Origin: Mallotus nudiflorus
Lineage: Eukaryota; Streptophyta; Magnoliopsida; Malpighiales; Euphorbiaceae
Length of the DNA stretch: 64,000 nt
NCBI GenBank assembly: GCA_947683625.1
Contig: CANTUR010000341.1
Span: 248,001-312,000, forward strand
Direction: 5' to 3'
The position numbers and the translations under genes are program-made. Below, piece by piece: positions 34,250 to 47,567 of the stretch; position 1 is the stretch's first letter, and every line of letters begins with the position of its first letter. Below the pieces are notes generated by a model. It saw only the letters and a list, made by a program, of their open reading frames with translations, did no database searches and was not told where the DNA came from.

Positions 34250-36060
34250 GAGTTCCAGTATTGAGGTAGCTCTTTTCCTTGTTCATCTTTGATCTTACAT
34301 GGCCCTTTAGTCATTTTTTCAATGACTTGGTAAGGGCCTTCCTAATTAGATTTGAGCTTGCTCATTCTGGAGCTGCCTTTGCCAATATTAGTCTTTATGA
34401 GTACCTAATCTCTGACCTTAATCTACCTTGGCCACACATGTTTGTTATGATACTTTATGATCTTTTACTACTGATCTTTTGCTATAATGGATGCTCGTTA
34501 TTTCTTTTCTTCAAGTAGATCTAGGAATATTCAAGCATTGATGTTGTTAACCACTTGATCTAGATCTCCAGTTACCCGGTAACTTAATGACCTAATTTTC
34601 ACTGGGATTATAGCATCCATACCTAAGAAATCTTAAGGCATTTCTCCTATGGAGGTTTTGGGTGTTGTTCTATATGCCCAAATGATATTATTGAGTTCTT
34701 TAACCTAGTTTCCTTTCTTCTTACATAACCTTTTTTGAGACCTTGCATGATGATCCTATTTAAGGGTGTGCAAAACCTGACTAACCTGACCTGAGATGGT
34801 TTGGTTTTAATTTTAGAGTTTTTAAAAATTTTTGTTGGATACCTGACCAGATCAAAAAATTGAATTATATTATATTATATATATTTTTACCCTAAAGAAT
34901 GGTAATATAATTGGTTTAGCAAAGTGGTGGAGGCAATAAACTTATATTTAAACGTCATAGGTTCAATTTTTAGCCATCAAATTTTGATTTTTTTGCTTTT
35001 TATTTGAGAAAATTGAAAAAACCCTTATTAAATGCATTGTCCAGGGTTGAGCCTGGGTCTCCAAGGGGAAGGGGCGCGTGCTTTAGCCATTTAACTACCT
35101 CATTAGCCATTTGGCTACCACAATTCCTTTATTTTTTTATTTCCTTTATTATATTTAATATTATTTGGCTAACCCAAAAATCGATAGGTATCTAACTAAA
35201 TAACTTCTGTTCAGGTTAGTTTTGAGTTTTACAAAAAATAAAAATAAAAATAAACCTGACCCAAACTTATCTGATGCATACCCCTAATCTTATTGGTGAC
35301 TTTTGTTTTCCCATTTATTTTTGGATAAGCCACTAAAGTAAATGTAAGCTTTATATTAAGGTTAGAGTAGAACTTTCTAAATTTCTCATTATCAAATTGC
35401 TTCTCATTATCTATTATCAAGGTGTGTGGTATGCCAAATCTACAAATGACTGCCTTTCAAAAAAAGTGTTGGATCTAAGCCTCAGTTATGGTTGGGACAG
35501 CTTCAATTTCTACCCACTTGGTAAAGTGGTCAATAACTATGATCAAGAATTTCTTTTGAGAGGTTAAAACTGGAAATGAACCTCAGATATCCATTCCCTA
35601 AATTGTAAAAGGCCAAGGACTCCTAATTGGATGCTAAATATTGGAAGGTTTGTGGTTGAGGCAAGCACACCACTGACATTTGTGGTATTCCTGAACCAGT
35701 TTCTGAATATCTTGGGACATGGTAGGCCAGTAATAACCCTAAAGCAACATTTTTTTTTATAAATGAATTATGAGACTCGTGAGCTTCATAAATTCCCTCA
35801 TAAATTTGTCTAAGTACCTAATTTTCTTCCTCTAACCATAGATGTGATAAAGACCTTCTATAGAGTTCTCCATTGTCCATGGAGTAATGTATGGCTTTTA
35901 TTCTTAGTTTTTGAGCTTTCAACCTATCTTGTGGGAGCACGCCATGTTTGAGATACTAAATGATTGGCTTAATCCATTTTGCTACTTTTTAGACATCCAA
36001 GATCTTTACCTCTTCAATGCTTGGATTTATCAAATCCTCTATTAGCTTAAGCTTTTTGAA
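34250..36060 (-). pseudogene. Integrase of element B, interrupted by a hAT-type unit
   Basis: Right part: decayed zinc-binding region (about 35640-35720) and core motifs before 35420. The frame 35287-35420 reads IDNEKQFDNEKFRKFYSNL, the second Asp region (TDNGTQF in active relatives), and ends near the NGKTKV motif, where the catalytic Glu position now reads Lys. The left part after the hAT unit (34250-34752) carries the C-terminal region. Insertion and stops inactivate it. Confidence 0.7.
34761..35286. mobile_element. hAT-type non-autonomous element in B integrase
   Basis: A 526-bp insertion with imperfect terminal inverted repeats, TAAGGGTGTGCA at the left and TGCATACCCCTA at the right. 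It is flanked by an 8-bp duplication, ATCCTATT (34753-34760) and ATCTTATT (35287-35294). Eight-base duplications and a TAGGGGTGTGCA-type end are typical of hAT. No transposase frame is present. It includes ACCTGACC-like repeats near both ends and a GC-richer block around 35040-35080. Confidence 0.7.
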
Positions 36061-36189
36061 CATTTGACTATCTTCTATTACTAACTTAGCTAATAAGTTT
36101 GCTTTTGAGTTTTCACTTTTAGGATTTTGAATGATTTCCCATTATCCCCCTTCTTGCTTGAGCTTCTTTAGGAGTTGTCTGACTTTCTT

Positions 36190-36500
36190 TACGTATTTGA
36201 CTATGGTTCGTTCATTAGTCTAGTATGTTCCTTTGAATTGGTTAACTACCAATTATGAATTAGAGCATATTTTGAGATGCATGATTCTGACTTTTGTAGT
36301 TAACTTTAGTCTTGTAATGAATGCCTCATACGCAACTATATTATTAGTAGCATTGTACTTTATTTACACAATGTATCTAATTATGACTTGGCTTGGCCAT
36401 TTAAATATAATTCAAGAATTAGATCCTTGAGTGGATGAAGCTCCATCTATGTATAACTTCCATTTTGGGTATGAGGTCAGGACAAAGTCCTCTACTGTCA
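36190..36500 (-). pseudogene. Second RNase H of element B
   Basis: Decayed aRH: segments resembling NGSSTQGS, an AYEAFITRLKLTTK stretch corresponding to NEAEYEALI, and LVVNQFKGTY, which matches the SDSQLVVNQ motif of Tat aRH. Stops are frequent. Confidence 0.65.
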
Positions 36501-36569
36501 TCTTTTACACATAGTCTACCAAGGTTTGTACTTTGATCTATTGCCGAGGTTCATAACTGATTTTAAATT

Positions 36570-37760
36570 CTTTGAGCAATATTAACCATTAGACCAATCC
36601 TCTTGATGTCTCAAGTCTTTGTAAGATTTTCCTTAATGGAAAGCTGAATCTTATGATGATTGAGTGAGCTTGAAAATAATGTTTGAGTTTTTAAGATGTA
36701 TGCATAATGGCCATAGCTAACTTATCTAGCTTAGGTTATAGGACTTCTAAACCTCTTAGTATTTTGCTGATGTAGTACACCAAATTCTGCTAGCTTCCTT
36801 CTTCTTTAACCAATACAGATATAATTGATTCTTGCCCAACAGAGAGATACAGGTATAAAACTTCTCCAGGAATTGGCCTGCTAAGCAGAGGTGGTAAAGA
36901 TAGAAAATTTTTGACGTCTTCAAAACATTCTTTATTCCATAGGAATTTTTTAGAGTTTTTTAGAGCTTGAAATAATGGTAGACACTTTTTAGCTGAGTAG
37001 GAGATGAAATGCCCCAAAGCTATTATTATGCCATTTAGTTTTTGGAGCTCGTTTAATGACGTTGGAGTTTTCATTTTAAGTATGGCCTCTATCTTCTCTG
37101 GATTGGCTTCAATTTCTCTATGGGATATCATAAATCCTAAGAATTTACCTACTTTACCTATGAAAATATAGTTATTTGAATTTAGGTTAATCTGGTATTA
37201 GTCTAGTATGTAGAGGATTTGATCAAGATCCTTGAAGTACTACTCTATATACTAGCTCTTTATGATGATGTTACAATGATGTCATCCACATATACTTCTA
37301 TGTTTTTCCCAATTTGATATTGGAACACATGGTTCATTAACCTTTGGTATGTTGCTCTGACATTTTTTAACTCGAAGGGCATGACCTTGTAACAGTAATG
37401 GCCTTTATGCGTGATAAATAATGTTTTCTCTTGATCTTATTTTTTCATTAAAATCTAATAATACCCCTAAGCGGTTTCCATAAAACTACAAGTTGTGACA
37501 AGCAATTGAGCCTACCAATTGATTAATTGTTGGTAGTGGATAGTTATCTTTTGGGCATGCTTTATTGAGGTCAATATAGTTAACACACACTTTGTACTTC
37601 CCATTTAGCTTTTTAACTAGTACCATATTAGCTACCTATCCCAGGTGTGTGACTTCTCTGATGAATCCTACCTCTTGTAATTTTTTTCTCTTTAATGATC
37701 ACCTGTTGCCTTTTATATGCGAAGTTTATCTTTTTTCTAAACTATAGCTTTTACCCCGGA
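36570..37760 (-). pseudogene. Reverse transcriptase and RNase H of element B
   Basis: The YVDD box is at 37281-37292 (minus). After it, the frame 36790-37131 reads MISHREIEANPEKIEAIL, the RT-RNase H connection, then CLPLFQALKNSKKFLWNKEC and LPPLLSRPIPGEVLYLYLSV, which is diagnostic of the Tat lineage. Upstream are decayed finger motifs, including the CPKDNYPLP region near 37550. Many frameshifts and stops. Confidence 0.75.
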
Positions 37761-38149
37761 GTTGATGTTCAGAATATGTGAGGTAATTCGAGGGTCTACC
37801 CCAATAATCTTAGATGTTTTAAAAGTAAAGCTTTTTGAATGTTCGATGAGGACATTGCTTATTCCTCTTTTGACCTTATCATCAAGCTCGTTGCCAATTC
37901 TGACTATCTTTCCTTTAGAAATTTATAGAGTTTGGACCTAATTAACTGGCTTTAAGTTGGTTCCTTATTTCTTAATCTCCAAGGATTCTAAAGGGAATGC
38001 TTCTATTTGGGGTTTGATGGCCAGTTCATAGCACTGTTTGGCTATGGTTTGATCTCCATTACCCGATTCTTAAGAGGGTTTTCATGGTTAGGAGCCTGAT
38101 GCTTATGGTTGCATTAATTGCATAGAGGATTAACTAGCCTATGATGCCA

Positions 38150-38496
38150 TTATTGTGAGGGGAAGGTCTACCTCATTAAATAGAGCTCTGACAACTTTCA
38201 TACCTTCAGTTTCTCAATTGGCAAATTCTATCATTAATTCTACTAGTCTTATTAGTTATTTGGTTCCTCTACAGAAACTTGTTATGGTCTAAATGACTTT
38301 TAAATTAGTTACAAATCCCCTTATTTCCTTATAAGCATCCCAAGAGAGTGCATTGATCACACTTCTATCATCAATTAGCAATCTTTTTACTAAGTAATTA
38401 TTGATGAATGGACTTACCACTAAGGCATTATTATGTATATATTAAACATGCCTACCATCTTTTAGATCAAACATGATGATCTATTTCTTCTTAAAG
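38150..38496 (-). pseudogene. Protease of element B
   Basis: Reads NNALVVSPFINNYLVKRLLI then DDRSVINAL, matching the HNDALVVS...RRVLVDGGSSVN order of Tat proteases. The active-site triad is degenerate (D-D-R). D is inserted immediately upstream; the gag continues at 56276. Confidence 0.65.
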
Positions 38497-39119
38497 ACGA
38501 GTGTTAAGAACCTCCAAGGATTAGAACCACGAACCCTAATGATTATGAACCCATGAATTACTATCTGGAAACCCAAGAACAAATTGAGTTTCAAAACCTA
38601 AGAATCACTTAAATTATATTACAAGGTTTGGTTAATCAAGATCAGAACCTAAAGAAAACTAAGTTCTTTAAACCCTAACCCTTAACATGCCACAAGGATA
38701 GATCAATTCCTTGATAAGTGGTTTATACATTCAATAAGAATTCAAGCAAATATGCAAAAGGACTAATTTTCATTCAATTTCCAATCTCCTAAAACACACC
38801 ATAAGGAGGGTTTTTATAACATCCTAACATAAGAAAGCCTAATAAACTATTAAGCATAATAGCAAATAATATAGTTTTGAACTTAAATAAGAGATTTGAG
38901 CCCACATTAGTCTTCATGTATTTGGACTTACAAAACATTAAACAAAGCCCATTCAATTGTGTCTTCACTTAGGCCAAACCTAGCATGACTAATTGAACTT
39001 CCTTGACTAGCTTAATCTTGCATATAGCCAATTAAGGCTTATTATAGCTTCTTAGACCTTGACCTTGTAATTGGGCCTTATGGCATGCTTAATGGATCCT
39101 TAGCTTTATCTTTGGTTTT

Positions 39120-42100
39120 TGTCACGACCTAAAACAAGGGTCATGACCGGCACTAGGGAATGGGAATTCTTTCGAATTCGAAACCCGTAGCAAGCCTTAA
39201 AATAAACAAAACATGAAATAATAATAATAACATAATTAAAATATTTTACAACAGAAATAAATTTCATAAATAAATTAAAGTAATGCTCCCTTAAACTCGT
39301 TTAAAAAAATAAGCTCATTCTCATATATAAATAATCTTTTGATACAAATCCCAGTTTAATCTTTAAAATACAGTCTCATTTAAACATGATACATTAATTT
39401 CACAAACGACTATAACTACTGCAGTGTCTAGATTATAAAATAACATCAAGCAAGCATATTATATAGTAAAGTCGGGGCAGAAGAAATCCGACGTATAAGT
39501 CTGCTACTGAGGTCTGAAGACGTAGACTCTCCTGAAAAAAAAATCAACGGAGGGGAGTCAGACCTCACTAAGTGAATTGTTATAATATATATACATACAT
39601 AGCTAAATGACAAATGCACACATTCAATAGTATATATAATAAATATATATACAGGAAAAATCACACAGATGCAGCAAAATCATTTTATATAAATATTAAG
39701 AAATACATCCGTATATGAAGGATCAAATAGAACCCTAGAGAATTGCAACCTCAAATAGTATTAGACAACACTCTAGCCATATAGGCTCACTTATTCCAAA
39801 TAAATTCACTTATTCCATTTGGACAGTAGACTGGCCCTGAGACATTAAATCAACCGAGCTCCAATAGTCTAACTGTCAGTGTGATTGGCCTCGAGACACT
39901 TGGTCAACTGAGCTCCAGCAATCACACTCTCAAATCACATCACACATCAAATAATCAATCAGATCATAATCCACAAATACGTTAGCAATAAAGCCTAAAT
40001 GCTATCGGTGTATCGGTCCGTACTCGGTCCTAGTGCTGCTCATTAGGTAGCACGTTCTATTGACATCCTTCATTAAAATATAAAACATACATTCATAAAA
40101 TCAATGATGCATGATATTAAATAAAATAACAACATAAACCATATATATACTAGAAATATACCAAAACTAAACCAGGTATATTTCAAGTATATATACGTCA
40201 AATAAATTCAATTTAATTATAAAATAAACTATAAATATACTTAAAAATATTTTAAGTATAATTCAATAATAAAACAGCATTTAATTTAAAATATAATAAA
40301 CATATACCAATATACCTAAGCATTTATTAAACCATTTATGCAGATATCATACAAATAAAACATACATTTCTAGAATATGCAATCCTAATACAAGTATATA
40401 TAGAATAACAACTCACTGTTATTGCTATCACAACCCAAAACAGGGGCCATGACCGGTGCTAGGGAACGAGAATTCTTTCGAATCCGGAACCCGTAGCAAG
40501 CCTAAAATAAAATAAAACATGCAATTGTAATAATAACAACACAATTAAATAAAATATTATACAGCGGAATAAAATCATAAATATCAAAATAATAATTCCA
40601 CTAGATGAAATTAAATCAAATCCTCATCTCATATATATAAATAAACTCTTTTAATACAAGTCCAGTTCAAATTCTTAAAATGCATAACTCACACAAATAT
40701 AATACATAAAACCCACAATTTATTTACAACTACTGCAGTGTCTAGATTATAAAAAAAATAAAACTCAAGTTAGAAGTTTATATAAAGAAGCCGGGGGGCG
40801 GAAAAAATCCGGCGTACAGGCCTGCTACTGAGGTCTGAAGATAATGACTCTCCTGAAAAATAGTCAACGGAGGGGAATCAGACCTCACTGAGTGAATTAC
40901 TACAATATATATACATGCATACTAAATGCCAATGTACACAGTCAAAAGTATGTATAATATGTATGTATACAAGTAAATACACACAGATGTAATAAAAATC
41001 ATTTATATATTTTTATTGAAAATCACTGTTTATGAAGGATCGAATAGAACCCTAGAATATCGCAACCTCAAAAACAATGTTAGAAAACACTCTAGCCATA
41101 TAGGCTCACTTATTCCAATATAATCACTTGATCCATTTGGATAGTAGACCGGCCCCGAGACACTAAGTCAACCGAGCTCCAGCAGTCTGATTGTCAGTGT
41201 GATTGGCCCCAAGACACTTAGTCAACCGAGCTCCAGCAATCACACTCCCAAATCATATCACACATCAAATAATCATATCCAATCAATATCCTCAAACAGG
41301 TTAGTAATATAGCCTAAATGCAATAAGCGTACCGGTACGTACTCGGTCCTAGTGCTGCCCACTAGGTAGCACGTTCTATTGAATTGAATAAAATAACAAC
41401 ATAAACTATATATATATATACTAGAAATATACCAAAAATAAACCAGATATATTTTGAGTATATATATGTCAAGTAAATCCAATATAATTGTAAAATAAAC
41501 TAAATATATATTTAAAAACATTTTAAATATAAATGTTTAATAAAGCATGCATATAATTTAAAATATACAAAAATAAACCAAAAAATAAACTAAAAATAAA
41601 CTTAAGTATTAATTAAACTACTTTATGCATATTTAATACCAAATAGAATGTATATTTCTAAAATCATGCACCATAGAGCACATATATATAAAATAGCCAA
41701 CTCACACTTAGCTGCACTCCTCGAGATGGGTCCGATGGGCCTGGTCCACTAGGCCTTGGACTCTGCGTAACTAAACAAATACAAAAAATAACAGACATCA
41801 GAACTAAACACTAACAGAAATCTCCTAAAAACTCGATCTAGAATATTAGATCACAGAATCAGAATTAGGGTCTACGACCCGGACATCACGCTTCTTACGA
41901 GAATTCTACCAAAAATTCGGCAGAACCTCCCCTGTAAAATGAACATCTCTCTGCTCAAAAGAGTAGCCAGCACGCCCTGCAAAGAACACACATTCAAAAA
42001 ATAGACACAGAATCTACAACCAAAAATCCCTCGGTCGGACTCCAAGTTACAGTTCACCGATCGAGCGTCCACAAATTCACAGAACAATACATCAAATACC

Positions 42101-45100
42101 TACGAAAATACCTCTTATATCATAGAATATATTTTATAAGTAGAAATTACATAATTAATCCTAAAAACATAGTAAAAAACCGATAAAAAACTCATTTATT
42201 TAGAAAAATCGTATATTTATATATATAATTTGAAAATAATTCACGAAAAATAGTTTTAATTAATTGAACAATAATAAATAATTTTTAGAAATCATTTTTA
42301 TGCACATAAATAACTATTAAAAACCAATTTAATTACATTTTTAGCCAATTTAGGGTAAAAATTACCAAAATACCCCTATATATATATATACTAAAATTAA
42401 TCCAAAAATTCACCAAAAATAATATAATTGCACAAAATTAATTTTCTCAACATATATATCAATAATATCAACAAATAAACTCAATTAACTAATTAATTTC
42501 CATTAAAAACACAATTAGCCCTAATTTTCCAAAATTACATAAACTAAATAAATTCAAAATAAATACCATAAAAATTCACAAAAATTCCAAATAAATTTCT
42601 ATAATTCATTTCAACACCTATATTTATCATAAAACACAATTTTTTAATTAATTAATTAATTTTCAAAAATTAGAAAATAATAATAAAATATTCAAAAATA
42701 CCCAAAAATTAAAAATAATTTCCAAAAATTATACAAAATTCACACCATGAAGATTAAGCTAAGGGGAGCAACATTTGTGAAGGATTTTTTCATGAATCAA
42801 TCAATTAGAAGTTCAAAAAAATCAAGAACCCTAAAATGGCCGACTTGTAAAAATCGAAAACTTAGAGCAAATCTAGACCATTTTAAGTGAAAACAAAGCT
42901 TGGAATCACACTCACCGGAGCTCAAGGAGAAGAAAGAGATCGGCGGTGTCAAAAATAGTGGCTGGAAACGCTGTGAACGACAGTGAGAAGAGTTTCGACT
43001 TCTCCGGCCAAAATGAGCGTCCCGACATCGGAAATGGGCTCTGCTGGCAGCGGAACAGCTGGAGGGAGGATGTGGCACACCGACGTTGAGAAAATGGGAT
43101 GGCAGGCGGTGGTTGGCGATGGAGGCGATTGGGGAAGAAGGAGGAGGATGAATGGGAAAAACCGTAATTAAATCAAACTTTATTTTTTTGTTTAAATATT
43201 ATATGTATACGTGTATATATATATATATACTTTTACACTATATATTAAAATAATATAAACTCACACACATTAAATATACACCACACACATATAATTTAAT
43301 ATATTAAATAATTTATACACTAAAAACAATTAATTAATTAATATTAAAACTAATAATAAATAATAAAAAATATTAGGGGTAATTAATTAAACCCTAGTTA
43401 AATAAATAAATACACATATATACACTCTATCTAGTACTTTTAAAATACATATGAGTTCATGCAAATGTGGAAATCTATTTAAAATAATTAGTAATAAATA
43501 ATTTAGGTGTCAATTTTCCTGAAAATGCAAGTTCCGGGAAAATTTTACGTAAAGTGCTTAAAAATAACATAAAATAAATAAAAATAAATTTTAATTAAAT
43601 AACAACTTATGAAAATATCATAAATATATACAAAAATTATTAACACTGCATATCCCAATGCAGTTTAAAATATTTTAAAAACACGGATATTACAATTGCG
43701 CTCCTCGAGACGGGTCCGACGGGCCTAGTCCACTAGGCCTCAGTCTCGACGCAACTAATCAAACAAATGACAACACGACATTAAAATAAATCTATCAGAA
43801 TTCTAAATACTTGATCTAGAATCTTAGACATAGAATTAGAATAGGAATTTCGACTCGGACATCACGTTTTTACGAGAATTCTACCAAAAATCTGACAGAA
43901 ACCTTCCCTATAAAACGGACATCTCTTTACTTAAAGAGTAGAGCCGGTCCTACAAAGAAACACACTTCAAGAATAAGCAAGATTCACAATCCTCAGTCGG
44001 ACTCCAAACTATAATTCACCGACCGAGGTTTACCAATTCACGAAATAATACAGAACACATGAAAAATACCAAAAATGCCTTTTAATACTCAAAATATAGC
44101 AATTTCGATATTTAAGTGCTATAAATAATTATTTTACCGATAAATGCATAAAAACCCTAATTTTAAATAAAATATTTTTAAAAATCAGTAATTCTCAATA
44201 AATTCATAAATATTGACCAAAATACATTTTATAAATCCAAATTACATAATTAACCCTAAAACTTACTAAAAATCAATAAAAACTCATTTATTTAGAAAAA
44301 TCGTATATTATATATAATTTAAAAATAATTTACGAAAAATAGTTTTAATTAGTTAAAAATACTAAATAATTTATAGAAATCATTTTTATACCTCAAATAA
44401 CTATTAAAACCAATTTAATTATATTTTTAGCCAACTTAGTGCCAAATTACCAAAATACCCCTAGTTATGTAAATTCCCTAAAATTAATAAAAAATTCACC
44501 AAAAATAGTATAATTACTCAACATTAAATTTCTCAACATATAATTCAATAATATCAAGAAATATACTCAATTAACCGATTAATTTCACAATAAAACACAT
44601 AATTAACCTAAATTTTCCAAAAATTAAATAAACTAAATAAATTCAAAAATAATTATATAAAAATCACAAAAATTGAAAATAAATTTCTAAAATGCATTTC
44701 AACACCTTTAAACACCATAAACACAATTTCATAATTTAATTAATTAATTTTTGAAAATTTGAAAATATTAATAAAATAATCAAAAATTGACAAAAATCAA
44801 AATAATTCCCAAAAATTTTACAAAAATTCACAAAGCTAGATTAAGCTACTAGGATCAATGTTTGTGAAGGAATATTGCATGAATCAGCCAAATCAAAGTT
44901 CAAAAAAATCAAAAACCCTAGTAGGCTGAAAATGAAAAAATCGAAAACCTAGGGAAATCTAGACAATTTCAAGTGAAAAAAAGCTTGGAAATGCACTCAC
45001 ACGGAGCTCAAGGAAGAGATAGAGACCAGTGGGGCTCAAAATGGTGGCCGGAATCACGTCAATCGAAGCTAGGATCGATTTCGGCCTCTCTCATAAATTC

Positions 45101-45764
45101 CGGCCAAACCACGCAGGAGAAGAAGGCTCTCGACGTCGAAAATGGCTGGCAAGGGAGGTGGCATACCGAAGGGCACAGTGACAGTGAAGGAACGACGTGA
45201 TCAGCACTAGAAATGGGTAAGAAATCGATCGGGAGGAGGGAGGAAGAAGGTAATGGCAATTCTGTAAATAACTCAAACTTTATTTTTGATAATGATATTA
45301 TATGTATATATATATCTCACTTATTATTTTAATATATAAATTAACACACAATAAATGTCCACCACATAATTTAATAATAATATATATACACATATACATA
45401 TATACACACATTTAATTAATTAATATTAAAACTATATAATATAATATAATTTAATTTAATTAAATAACCCTAATTTAATTTAAATGAATGTTATATATAT
45501 ATATTTTATTTGACACTTTAAAATCACGCATGAACTCATGCAAATTCATAAAACCATTTAAAATAGTTAATATTTAATTATTTTACGTTTTAATTTCTCC
45601 GAAAATAAAATCCCCAAGAAAATTTTAACGTAAATAGCTTAAAATAATTAAAAATGACTTTAATAAATAACAAACTCATTAAATAATCATAAATAAATAT
45701 AAAAATCATTAACACTACATATCCTGATGCAGTTTAAAATTATTTAAAAATTCAAGATATTACA
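39120..45764 (-). mobile_element. E3: long solo LTR in D 3' LTR
   Basis: Plus reading starts TGTCACGACC and ends CAAGATATTACA, flanked by perfect GTTTT (39115-39119 and 45765-45769). Net length without E4 and its duplication is about 3.37 kb. Confidence 0.85.
40426..43694 (-). mobile_element. E4: long solo LTR nested in E3
   Basis: A 3269-bp copy of the same family inserted into E3, flanked by perfect ATTGC (40421-40425 and 43695-43699). The interrupted E3 sequence, ACTGTTATTGC then GCTCCTCGAG, is intact in E1 at about 19852-19870, which proves the nesting. Confidence 0.9.
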
Positions 45765-45769
45765 GTTTT

Positions 45770-46830
45770 CTTGTTGTCCTCTCCATCAAGCTCATCCTTA
45801 GATTTATCTCTAGAAATGCCACCACTATCACCATTCTCAAGCTTGGCCATATCCATATCATTCCCTCCTTTTTTAGAATGATTCGTCCTCGAATCAAGCT
45901 CATGACCTACATCAAAAGGATTCAAATCAGCAACATTAAATGTACCACTTACATTATACTCACCTTTCAAATCATTCTTGTAGGCGTTGTCATTAATCCT
46001 CTTAAGAACTTGAAATGGACCATTACCCCTCGAATTTAGCTTAGACTTATGTTGATTTGGGAACCTTTCTTTTCAAAAATAAACCTAAACCCAATCTGCA
46101 AGTTAGAACACCATTGGAATTCGTCCTTTATTAACCCTCTCAACCACTTTTGCATTTTGCTTCTCAATTCTCTCTTAACTTGATTATGCAGCTTTTTAAC
46201 TAAATCTGCCTTCAAAGAACCTTCAACACTAACAAGCTTGTTAAGAGGTAAAGGAATTAAATCAATAGGAGTTAAATGATTAAAGCCATATACAATTTCA
46301 AATGGTGAAGTGTGTGTAGTGTTATAAATAACCCTATTGTATGCAAATTCAACAAATGGCAACAAATCCTCCCAAGATTTTAAATTTTTAAAAATTAAAG
46401 CATGAAGCAATTGAACCAAAGTCCTATTCACAACTTCAGTTTGTTCATTCGTTTGTGGATGGCAAGTAGTAGAAAAGAGCAATTTAGTATCTAACTTACC
46501 CCATAGTACAGGCCAAAAGTGACTTAGAAACATCTCTATCACTAATAATGGTCCTAGGTACTCGATGCAAATGCACAACTTCCCTAAGAAATAAATAAGC
46601 TATGTAAATAGCATTATCACTTTTATGGCATGGTATAAAGTAAGTCATTTTACTAAACCTATCCATAACAACAAAAATACTATCTTTACCTTTCCTAGAT
46701 CAAGGCAAACCAAGTACAAAGTCCATAAACAAATCTATCCAAGGAACATCAGGAATAGGTAAAAGCATATATAACCCATAGGATTGCAATTTGGACTTAG
46801 TTTTCAAACAAATAATGCATTGACCATAAA
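45770..46830 (-). pseudogene. Integrase and C-terminal tail of element D
   Basis: The frame 46036-46578 reads FSTTCHPQTNEQTEVVNRTL, with Glu of the DDE core present in QTEVVNR, then LKSWEDLLPFVEFAYNR and SPFEIVYGFNHLTPIDLIPL. After a frameshift, MKGEYNVSGTFNVADLNPFD leads to DSRTNHSKKGGNDMDMAKLE, which crosses the PPT into the 3' LTR. The original stop lay inside the LTR; the present one is in E3. A chromodomain core is not clearly legible. Stops near 46580-46860 separate the N-terminal part. Confidence 0.75.
45861..45874 (-). other. D polypurine tract
   Basis: Minus-strand AAAAAAGGAGGGAA abuts the 3' LTR and is read in frame as KKGGN of the polyprotein C-terminus. Confidence 0.75.
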
Positions 46831-46858
46831 TCTTATGCACATCACGCTTCATGCATGG

Positions 46859-47552
46859 CTAATAAAAATGCTCAATCAGAGTATCATAAGTCTTTTTCAC
46901 CCCAAAATGACCTATTAAACTGCCTCTATGTGCTTCCTTAACTAGTACAACCCACAAAGAATAATTAGGAATACAAAGTTGATTTTTCTTGAAAAGAAAA
47001 CCCTCAAACACATAAAAATCATTAAAAACAACCCCATTTGCACAAGTTGTAAACACATTGCTAAAATCATTATCACTCACATATAACTCTTTTATGAACT
47101 CAAAGCCCAATAATTTAGAATCAAGAGTAGTAAGTAAAGCGTACGTGTGAGAGAGTGCATTAGCATCCACATTTTCTTTACTTTTCTTGTACTTGATTAC
47201 ATATAGGAATGTCTTAATGAACTCCATCCACTTGGCATGTCTTCAGTTTCAGCTTGTCTTGCCCCTTGAGATGCTTCAAACTCTCATTATCCATGTGTAT
47301 GACAAATTACTTAGGCCACAAATAGTGTTGCCATGTTTGTAAGGCCCAAACCAAAGCACAGAGTTCTTTGTCATAGGTTGGGTACTGAAGGGCTGCTCCA
47401 TTTAGCTTTTCACTAAAATAGCATATAGGTCTGCCCTTATACATCAAAATAGCCCCAATTCCAAAGCCCTTAGCATCACACTCAATCTCAAAGGTTTTGT
47501 CAAAGTTAGGTAAAACCAACAAAGGAGCATTACACAACTTATCTTTAAGCAT
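46859..47552 (-). pseudogene. RNase H and integrase zinc-binding region of element D
   Basis: 47307-47552 reads LPNFDKTFEIECDAKGFGIG with the RNase H Asp, then YFSEKLNGAALQYPTYDKEL and LQTWQHYLWPK. 46859-47227 reads SKENVDANALSHTYALL, GFEFIKELYVSDNDF and EAHRGSLIGHFGVKKTYDTL. The last is the start of the integrase zinc finger (H..H, with Cys residues beyond the stop at 46859). A stop near 47228-47306 divides the two frames. Confidence 0.8.
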
Positions 47553-47567
47553 ATTAAAAGCAAGTTC

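Larger units (their letters stand above)
38502..45860 (-). repeat. D 3' LTR, split by E3/E4
   Basis: The parts 38502-39119 and 45770-45860 align with 55557-56270. Plus reading runs from TGTTAAGAACC to CCATATCA. The insertion E3 carries E4. Confidence 0.85.

Noticed and set aside
35040..35080. GC-rich segment in the hAT-type unit considered as a tRNA or SINE promoter
   Set aside because: No convincing A and B boxes at tRNA spacing and no cloverleaf.
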